Source of the DNA: Incurvaria masculella | Lineage: Eukaryota > Arthropoda > Insecta > Lepidoptera > Incurvariidae | Reading direction: 5' to 3' | Assembly: GCA_946894095.1 (NCBI GenBank) | Contig: OX335643.1 | Location: 6,869,036 to 6,933,035, forward strand | DNA: 64,000 nucleotides | Translations under genes and position numbers: made by a program | The notes under the pieces: generated by a model | What the model saw: the letters and a program-made list of their open reading frames with translations, nothing else | Told to the model about the DNA's origin: nothing | The model's database searches: none | Shown here: piece by piece, positions 56,372 through 64,000 of the stretch | Layout of the letters: the number at the start of each line of letters is the position of its first letter | How positions within the stretch are numbered: the first letter of the stretch is position 1

Positions 56372-56498
56372 ATGGCGCACGCCAGGACCACACAAAAAAG
56401 CACTTGGCCGGCCGCATAGTTATCGCAGCCCCCGTGATAGTCCGCAAGCCCATGGGCATCGTTGGGCACCTCTTATATGAGGTCCTGGCGTACGCCAT
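56372..56498 (+). mobile_element. LINE 3' fragment with inverted ends
   Basis: The plus strand encodes KKHLAGRIVIAAPVIVRKPM then GHLLYEVLAYAI and a stop, the same C-terminal end as at 19.4 kb. The outer 18 bases at each side (56372-56389, 56481-56498) are inverted copies with one mismatch, so the fragment ends in a fold-back. It directly follows the SINE A-run. Confidence 0.65.
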
Positions 56499-56847
56499 TT
56501 GACATAAGCAAACACGCCTGTACATGCATCACTAATATTATTATTTCGTCTGCGTGTTGTACGCTGTTTTATTCAATGCTCTGTGTTGACCCTGTGACAC
56601 ACCTAGACCCGCGCACCCACGCAAATTCTAACCATTATTGACTGCCATATTTGCTTGCCTCCAACACCATTTGCATTCTCAGTTATCTAGAATTTGGGAC
56701 GTATCGATCCATTTTATGAGGAGTACTCACCAGCCATCGCGACAAATATTTGACAGATGAGATGAGACGATGGTAACTGAGTTTAGTTCCAACACAATTG
56801 TTTATTTTTTAAATAATACATTGTCGAGTATTTTATAATGCACTTAG
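56499..56847. other. Putative intron sequence, no feature
   Basis: Nothing supported. Confidence 0.45.
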
Positions 56848-57089
56848 GTTCTTCCGTCCGTGCGTATGTCACAGGACTGTATCTCATGAACCGTAATAGG
56901 CAGACAGCTGAATTTTTCACAGAGTGTGTATTTCTGTGCCGCTGTAACGACAAATAAAAAAACCAATAAAAGTTAAAGGGATGGCCCTCTACATGGAACA
57001 ACAAGAAACGTTATTTCTTTGGGTCAAATCTTATATAATGGTCCGGAACACTTCTTGTGTGAATCCGACTTGCACTTGGCCGGTTTTTT
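56848..57089 (-). mobile_element. CCGT-repeat interspersed element, copy 9
   Basis: Lacks the outer AGGGTTCCGTACCC block. It starts in the remnant CCGT tract (TTCTTCCGTCCGTGCG) and runs to GACTTGCACTTGGCCGG then T-run. Confidence 0.8.
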
Positions 57090-57514
57090 CGTATTCGTCT
57101 CAGCGATTGAAAATGACGTCACTTAGCTAGCCCACCATTACGATTTTAACTCAATCTGATGGCCGCAAGTAAAATTTTCAAAATTCAAATTTTCGATGAC
57201 CCACTTCGTAAAATCGGTCTAAGTAGTCTTAAAAGGGGAGTTTTTGTTCGTTTTGCCCTCACGCCGGCTTCTCGACCGGATAACCTCCTTTTGGCGAGAC
57301 ACTTCCTGCGCCATTACGCAAGTCCGTTTTTTCTCGTCGTGTAGGTGATTTAGTGCGCGCTGGGAACCGGACGCGAAGAAAGCGAACAGTGATGCATATT
57401 CCGGTGCGATAATACGCACACAGGGTGCCCATTACACTCAAAGTTAGGTTAAAAATGCATTTCTTCCATAAATGCCGTTAATGCCTAAAGGATCTTTTTA
57501 TTTGTGTCATTATA
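57090..57514. other. Putative intron sequence, no feature
   Basis: 57230-57430 is GC-balanced with overlapping short ORFs on both strands; none has a motif. Confidence 0.4.
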
Positions 57515-57665
57515 GGTCTCCTTCCCTAACTAATTCAGCCCGGATTGGTAAGATCGCATTGAAAAGAATATGATTAAACGTCGAAGCGAGACATTGTCCA
57601 CGTTTTCCACCCATCAATAAAGCTGGGCAATGAAGTAAGGTCTTCATATGCCCCTAATTTCTTCT
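57515..57665 (+). mobile_element. SINE body, diverged
   Basis: TCCTTCCCTAACTAATTCAG, GATTGGTAAGATCGCATTG, GTCCACGTTTTCCACCC in SINE order. Confidence 0.6.
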
Positions 57666-57819
57666 GTATTACACTACATGTGCAGCCATTAATTAATAAG
57701 TAAAGTACGTAAATGTACCTTACATATCAAAATAAGACGAAGTTACATAGTTATTTCCCATGAAGTATCAGCAGACTAGATTAAATGTAAACAGCTCTGA
57801 AGGTGAATAGACAATGATT

Positions 57820-57985
57820 AAATCTGACCTTAATTTCCATTTCGTACCATGCCAACTGGTAAAATTATTTTCACTTGGCCGAATAACACACTGTTTGGAC
57901 AGTTAGCATGGCACGAAATGCAACTAAATATCAGATTTAATCACTCCCTTGTTTGTATACCTGCTATTAATCCGCAAGTTAACTT
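57820..57985. mobile_element. GATTAAATCTGACGTTTAG MITE, decayed copy
   Basis: AATGATTAAATCTGACCTTA at the left and AACTAAATATCAGATTTAAT at the right face each other; the interior CACTTGGCCGAATAACA parallels the 17.7 kb copy loosely. Confidence 0.65.
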
Positions 57986-59047
57986 ACCACGGTAACTCCC
58001 CAGATATTGTTTGCACTCAATCAATATGATAATACAGAGACTACAAATACATACTTCATACACATTTTGGAAACTATTGAATATATCCCCCCGGAGACAC
58101 AACTTTTCGTCATCAATGATCTTCGATTGCGAACGCTAAATTGACAATTTTAAACCTAATGAAACCGACACTTTGACAGCGCAATATTTAATAATAAAAC
58201 AATCCAAACAAGTCCACCTCCAGACTTCTTAATTAGATACAAATTGATTTTGTGTTGATAACATGATTTTTATTTGATTATCACATAAATATGCATTATT
58301 TTGTATCGATATAAATGCGATGATGAGAATGTATTTCGCTTTTAGATGAACTTTTATATTTATGTTTCATTTGGTATTGCGCCACCCTCCTTGTATAACC
58401 ACAGAAAATAAAATTAAAAAGAAGTGTACTGAGGTCGTTAGTTGCGATCCGTCCTAAGGACAAATTGTGCATATAATCTTATTCGATGCACGCACATTGT
58501 ATGCACAGTCCACACATCGCCTACTTTTTTCTGCCCTAACAGCTTTTCAAAATCAACATTAGTAATTTTGACTTAAATAACATATTCGTTTCTCGTTTAC
58601 AAATAAGAGAAATAAAGATTAATATGTCTGTATATTGAAATATATTAAACCAAAGTTAAGTTTTAAGGTCGTTTAACAACATCAGCCGGGTACACGTTCC
58701 TTAATTAACGTTTGGGCCCTCGCTCCTAAAAACCGTGTAATACAACTGCTTTTTTGATGTGAGAATATGACCCACCCTGTTGTCGTAAATAACAAAATCT
58801 TCGCCCGAATTTAAAGTGCCAGTAAAAGCGATTGGGATTTTGAGTGCTTAAAGTACCATAGGTCGCGCCTTCACTTTCACGTCAGTTAAAAAGGGTTTCT
58901 CTGCCTCGGTCTGCCTATCTGTCACGATACATTCATCAGTTATGGCGTATGTTTAAACGTTGGGTCTTTAACTTTTCTTTCTTCGCACGCAATAACTGTA
59001 ATTTCGATCATCGTTAACAGACGTTCAATATACAAAGTTATATTCTG
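57986..59047. other. Putative intron sequence, no feature
   Basis: AT-rich, nothing recognised. Confidence 0.45.
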
Positions 59048-59322
59048 TTTTTTTATGTAACTGAACATGGATTGCTGATACCACCTTGCAGGAATGATAT
59101 TAGCCAAACGCACCGCATTCCCGAATGCCAGATGAGACTTACCCTTAAGGGTATGGCCACATCGAATTGGAAGGAAAGCACGGACCAATGTTAAGGCCGC
59201 TACAACCATGTTTTTGTCCAATGCGTTGGTACCAACCGGGTGGGCTAAACCGTACTATCTAGCCGGGGAAGCGGACGTTCGGCCTTATTTTGATTCCGAA
59301 CCATGGAGCAAGCTCGCATTCG
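59048..59322 (-). mobile_element. SINE, left arm of inverted pair
   Basis: Tail and body on the minus strand from TTTTATGTAACTGAACATGG to CCATGGAGCAAGCTCGCATT. Confidence 0.75.
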
Positions 59323-59524
59323 TGACGACATAAGAATAAGAATAAGATATTTTTATTCGCCACGACATTAACACAGACATAGCATCATAACAAAAAAATA
59401 AAATAACAACAAAACTAATTTATGTGTTGACGTGTTGTTGAGTTACCTTTATTGTATGTTCATATAGTATCTGAAATGTGTGACAAATGGGATCAGCAAA
59501 TGCACTTATCCAAATCAGAAAGAG

Positions 59525-59782
59525 TTCCTTTCTTTCTGAGTTGCTTAAGCTTTCCATCACGAATACAAGCGTTTTCTTGGTTCAGAATCTATGTAAAACG
59601 ATTCTTTACTTTTCCTACTAGGTGGTATAGTTACAGCACGAGCTGGTACCATGGCATTGGTAGAAAGTTTGGTCGAAAATGGTCCATGTTTTCCATTAAG
59701 CTTAATTTCTTTGGGAATCCGAAGTGTTGGGTTAATATCAAGGTGTGGTATCGGCAATCCATGTCCAGTTACATAAAAAAAC
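59525..59782 (+). mobile_element. SINE, right arm of inverted pair
   Basis: CCTTTCTTTCTGAGTTGC, GGTTCAGAATCTATGTAAAA, GGTGGTATAGTTACAGC, GCTGGTACCATGGCATTGG to CAATCCATGTCCAGTTACAT and A-run; an internal deletion joins TTAAGCTTAATTTC to the tail. Confidence 0.75.
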
Positions 59783-60179
59783 TGTTTTTTGTCCTCAAAG
59801 ACACCTGCCACGTCGTTTCTGCATACTTGCGCATACTTTGTTCTGAGCACACGACCGAATATTTGAGTAGTCATCTCAAAACGAACCGGACGGCCTTCGT
59901 CTGTACGCGTGTTTGACATTTTGAATAGTTACAACTCAATTCGATAGGAATGTAATAATTCAGCATGAGAGATATCATCGGTTTTAACTCAATCCATGTT
60001 TTATGAGAAATCTCCTTAATCAGTGGAAATTTCTGTGAAAAGACATTGAACGGAGTGTCGCCAAATTCGAAAATCTGTCTTCGTCGAAGATCTTTCATCA
60101 AAATGTCTCATTTTTGATAAAATAAATAAAACGAATGCAACTACAAAATTAAATGAAGATTTTATTGTTTGTAGAGTAT
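59783..60179. other. Putative intron sequence, no feature
   Basis: Short ORFs on the minus strand lack motifs. Confidence 0.45.
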
Positions 60180-60420
60180 GTGGCGAGTTTGTTTTAGGGG
60201 ATGTTAAGATGTTTTGGCATGTAGAGCGAATGGCTGACGAAAGAATAAGCAAACAAATTTAAATAAAGCGAGTGTAAGTGTCGTGCCACGACCAGATGTA
60301 ATATAGGATATATAAAACGATGTATGTGTGTAGAGGGAGCGAAAGAAGTATGCTGATATCGTAATTTGCCGGGCTGGCGAAATAGTATTTGTCAAAGGTA
60401 GAGAAGCATCCACCATCTTT
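60180..60420 (+). pseudogene. Decayed LINE C-terminal remnant
   Basis: TGTTTTGGCATGTAGAGCGA, ATGGCTGACGAAAGAATAAG and GTGTCGTGCCACGACCAGAT parallel the 3.65 kb remnant (ERMDD, VSGN regions) but with many stops. It lies just upstream of the exon acceptor. Confidence 0.45.
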
Positions 60421-60436
60421 TCAACGACGAATGTCT

Positions 60437-60448
60437 GTATTGTTGCAG
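60437..60448 (+). promoter_or_regulatory. 3' splice acceptor before the coding exon
   Basis: A pyrimidine-biased run TGTATTGTTGCAG ends in AG at 60447-60448. Only four bases (AACG) separate it from the ATG, which forces the rest of the 5' UTR into an upstream exon. Confidence 0.75.
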
Positions 60449-60452
60449 AACG

Positions 60453-61877
60453 ATGATTTCGTCGCGCGCTGCAGCGCCGGCCTTACTCCTCCTGCTGGCC
60501 AGCGCCAGCGCCTTCCCGGACAACATCCAGCAAGCGAGAGAGCTGCCCCAAGCCTCGGACTCTCTGAGTCTCGAGGCTGAGGCCAGCGAGCTCACACCGC
60601 GGGGAGCGAGATGTGCAACATGCGCTGGAGGTAATCTACACGCTGGCCCCGACGCCTTCCCTTCGAACATTGCGGCGAGGCTCCAAGCCCTGCCCGCCGG
60701 CGCCGAAGTCCACTCCCAGTCCTCCTTCCAGGGGTGCTCCACGGAGAAAGGATGCGCAGGCATCAAAGTCAAGGACGGCACGGTCGTCGAGAAGTACGGC
60801 AACGTGGACGCATTCAAGGCGGCTGCGAACGCCGACACGGCCAACGAGTACAGCTTCCACGCGGGACTCGGTGGCAACGAAGTGTTCGCGGGAGGTATCC
60901 CTAAAGACGGACCGTTCTGGTGGATGAAGGAGAACTCTCCGTTCAGGGACGCGTACGGTAACTACGAAAAGTTCAGCAAGTCCTCCTCCAGTCAAGTCAG
61001 CAGCGGAGGCGCCGGCTCCGGAGCGGGAGCTGGCGGCGCCTCGTTCAGTGCTTCGTTAGACCTTTCTGGGAACCCATTCCTTAATGGGGATATCTCTAAA
61101 CTCGCTTCCGGGTTCATCGGTGGGGCTCAGGGTTCTTCAGCCTCTGGGTCATTTGGATCATCCCAAGGAGGCGTTGATTTATCGAACAACCCGTTCCTCA
61201 ATGGAAAAGTTCAGCCCAGCGGAGGCTCTAGCACATTCCAATCTTCCTCTTTCGAGTCATCCTACTCCTCCAACGGTAAAGATTCTGGCTCGATAGATCT
61301 CTCAAAAAATCCGTTTTTGAATGGCGCTGGATTCTCGTCAACCAACAATTTCGGTACCGGACAAACCGGTGTAGGAAGCCAGGCCGGCCAAGGTAGCCAG
61401 GTCTCCGGTGGAAAATTCTCCAGCTCCAGCAGCTCATTTGGAAGTCAGAGCAGCGGACAGTTTGGCAGTGCTGGAAACGCTGGCGGTGTCGGAAGCAACG
61501 GAGCCAACAACGGCCAGTTTGGCATCCAGGCCGGATTCCAATCTGGACAGCCGGGCTCGAGTACAGTTAACAAGTTCTCAAGCTCTTCGACAAGCTACAC
61601 CGGGTCTTCTCCCAGTCCGTTCACGGCCTCGACCGGATCCAGTTTCAACCAGATCGACAACAGCCAGAAGGCCAGCGAGTTTGACTTTGAGCAGCAGCAA
61701 CAGACTCAAGGGAGCATCAATGATCTAGTGAGTCAGTTTCCCAAACCGGAGGAGCACAATACTGGAGAACTACAGCAGACCTGCGCTGGGCAAGGCTACA
61801 TTTGTGTGCACAGAGCTCAATGCAATAACGGCGTCGTCAACACTAACGGTGCGGGAATTCTGCAGGCGAGAACTAAG
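60453..61877 (+). CDS. Clip-type serine protease homologue, N-terminal exon (partial gene)
   Basis: Secreted protein, first coding exon of 475 codons, ending phase 0 at the donor GTAAGG (61878). ATG at 60453 is the first after the acceptor. Residues 1-20 are a signal peptide (LLLLLASASA, likely cut before FPDN). Residues 54-101 hold four cysteines (54, 57, 95, 101). About 139-165 include GGNEVFAGG and GPFWWMKENSPF. Three DLSxNPFLNG repeats start at residues 203, 242 and 282 in a Ser/Gly/Gln-rich linker to about 440. Cysteines 444, 451 and 457 (CAGQGYIC..AQC) with NNGVVNTNGAGILQART resemble the first half of a clip domain of non-catalytic serine protease homologues. Such proteins act outside the cell, in melanisation cascades or, for Drosophila scarface, epithelial morphogenesis. 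The protease-like domain is not in this window. A scarface orthologue is my best guess, from memory and untested. The frame is GC-rich and CpG-rich, unlike its surroundings. Confidence 0.85.
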
Positions 61878-62607
61878 GTAAGGACTCTTTTAATTTACTA
61901 TGGTATTGTTAAATTACTTACAAAGATCACAGAATCAAAATCTTCATCCATTACTTTCGCATCATTTTCATGCACAGAGTAGGTTGTCACACCATCAGTA
62001 ACTTTATAATTATCTTCAACATAAACTAATCAAATTTTAAAACAGCATAAAATCGCAAGTTACTGTGATGTCATAGGAATAATATTAATAAACATAGTAT
62101 CTGTGGGCACCAACTGGTACGGAAAGCAATTTCGTATGGGTTTCTATAATTTAATAGGACCAGTATTTGCGGTGACTCAAAATGAAACGAGATCCGGCTG
62201 TTATGAAGATTTGGGTGTCATAAAGTTGATCAATAAAACAGAATCGATTTGAAGCAATTACTTTATAGACTCGATCGGAAATAAATCAAAAGTTTGAAGA
62301 ATTGAAAAATAATTGTATGACACCAATTTTGTGACTTAATTAATCCAATAACAATACATATTTCTGAATAGACACCCATTCATAATCAATGCGTTACTGG
62401 TAAATTAAGCAGATATTGTGGTATGGGTCCGATGATTAAAAATAGCATTGCAGTATATGATTCCTCTACGATCGATCAATTTGTTTTCGTTCACTTCTAA
62501 TATTTAAATGGGTGTACATTTCTAAACTATTTTGACTGAAGGCAGCAAACAAAATGGAGACAAAATTATTTTTTCATGCAGTAATGCAATTTTTACTTAT
62601 ATCTATA
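61878..62607. other. Intron, start (donor GTAAGG)
   Basis: Reading through the donor adds 34 non-conserved codons to a stop at 61980, consistent with intron. No further exon recognised. Confidence 0.65.
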
Positions 62608-63163
62608 GACTAGGAGGTCGCGACAAAAATGGTAACGATAACGTAAATTGCTGAAAGTGGGTTCACAGGATAAAGACCAACCCTCTGAAGCTAAACGCTG
62701 CCTATGCCAAGTGGTTGCGTTACCTAGATAATGCGCCTGAAAAAGTAGTTATCGTTACAACAAAAATATATGAAAAGGTAAATGGCTGCAAATAACGCAG
62801 CATGAAAGTATCACTACATACTTACTTAGTAATATCAAAACTGAACAAATCCTTGTTTACATTTCGTAGTTATAGGCGATTTAGGTTACAGATATAACTA
62901 TACGTATATTTAAGTATTTAATTGAAAAACCGACTGGTTATTGTTGTTTAATTATTGGGTATCAATATTCCAAAATCATCAGCATATTCATCAGCAGGTA
63001 CATGCCAGCTTCTATTTTATATAGCCAATCTAGATAACGCAACCACTTGGCGCAGGCAGACTGACTTATTTAGCATCAGAGGGTTGGTCTCTAACATGTG
63101 AACCCAGATTCAGCCATTTACCTTATCATGACCAAAAATGTCGTGACCTCCCGGAATACTAGC
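62608..63163. mobile_element. Long-TIR transposon relic R6, copy 2
   Basis: Inverted ends of about 80 bp: the left GGAGGTCGCGACAAAAATGG and the right inverse GGAGGTCACGACATTTTTGG. Both are followed inwards by GTAAAT.GCTGAA, GGGTTCACA and GACCAACCCTCTGA. Non-coding. Lies in the intron after the coding exon. Confidence 0.85.
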
Positions 63164-64000
63164 GATGAGAAAACTTTAAAACTTTTGACTTATAAAATAT
63201 AATATGGAATCCAAAAATTACTAACGAGCAATTATCAGTATGGAGTTCCATTTGGACTTACTGGAACGTTTAACTACATTTTATTACATTTGATCGAACG
63301 TACATTTTTATGGTGCTACGAGATGAATAAGTCCCTACTAAATTTCATTTATTAGATCGTGAACAGAACCAATAGATATCATTTCTTAATATTGAAACTC
63401 TGGATTATTTATATTGTCTCTTATGAACTTATATCCGTTCAATAAGTTTTATTAGTGTGTCATTCCTAATTCTCGCCCACTCCTTAAAAATAAGTATTGG
63501 CACCAATTTTCACCTAATGTAAGCAAATATTAAAAAATGAATCATCAAATAATGATACATCTGTCAATATATTTTAAGAAGCATTGTTACCGTGTCCGGT
63601 TGCAAGAGTTACTTATCAATAGGCTATCCGATTTGATTGCCAACCTTCGAAATAAAATATATAATCTTTTTCGAAGTGCTGTCTTCGAATGGATATAAAA
63701 TCCTTATCATCATTATAAACTCTTTGAGTGTATTTAAATTTAAATCATATATTACAGTGCGACCTTTACATTTAAATATTCAATAACTATATACGATATG
63801 CAAAGCACATAAGAGATCGATATATCATCTAAAACATGAAGTGACCTCTATCGGCTAAGGTCAAAGCATTCGACGTAATGTCTTTAATAAAACTTTTATT
63901 ATTCTTCGAAAAGGTCAGTCTTTCGGGGTATTTTCTTTTGTAGAATAGTAATTAGTGGATTCCCTGTGATTGTGTGGCGGACATAAGGCATCCAAGGTAG
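63164..64000. other. Intron sequence, no exon recognised
   Basis: AT-rich; no frame encodes the missing clip cysteines or a protease-like domain, so the next exon is beyond the window. Confidence 0.5.

Noticed and set aside
60392..60995. Long antisense ORFs (161 and 119 codons) over the coding exon
   Set aside because: Shadows of the GC-rich plus-strand exon; no signal, splice or motif support.

Overview
The window looks like nuclear DNA from a lepidopteran insect. The evidence is the repeat content: tRNA-derived SINEs, an interspersed element carrying a (CCGT)n tract, TTAA-flanked MITEs, mariner-type and non-LTR retrotransposon relics, and an interstitial (TTAGG)n tract of the insect telomere type. 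An intron-containing secreted-protein gene with clip-like cysteines lies at the right end. No bacterial-type operons, CRISPR arrays or intact tRNA or rRNA genes were seen.

Layout. Positions 1 to about 44.5 kb hold almost only transposon-derived sequence and AT-rich DNA in which I recognise no host gene. Landmarks are a Tc1/mariner-like deletion derivative (6.85-7.37 kb), a non-LTR retrotransposon C-terminal remnant (18.9-19.5 kb), a large fold-back element (25.7-26.3 kb), a near full-length dead mariner (34.39-35.67 kb), and an RTE-like reverse transcriptase tail with an FADD box (39.6-40.5 kb). Many elements are nested in one another, so their relative ages can be read off.

Positions 44.66-44.86 kb are a compact CpG-rich stretch with a TATA-like box, arthropod-type TCAGT initiators, no ATG, and a strong splice donor (GTGAGT at 44862). 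I read this as a promoter and noncoding first exon. At 60449 a splice acceptor opens a coding exon only 4 bases upstream of an ATG. That exon (60453-61877, 475 codons) ends at a phase-0 donor (GTAAGG). It encodes a signal peptide, a cysteine-containing N-terminal domain, three DLSxNPFLNG repeats in a Ser/Gly/Gln-rich linker, and the first three cysteines of a clip-like domain. This matches the N-terminal part of a clip-domain serine protease homologue, possibly scarface-like. The catalytic-fold exons would lie to the right of the window. If the two exons belong together, the first intron is about 15.6 kb and is filled with SINEs (several as inverted pairs), TTAA MITEs, a CCGT element and the TTAGG tract.

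The more unusual observations are a SINE copy at 42.9 kb whose head contains a 5S rRNA-like internal promoter beside a tRNA-like A box, repeated inverted SINE pairs inside the putative long intron, two copies of one MITE each inserted in a separate SINE, and a mariner inserted into a repeat whose empty counterpart is present 24 kb away. I found no convincing new multi-gene system.
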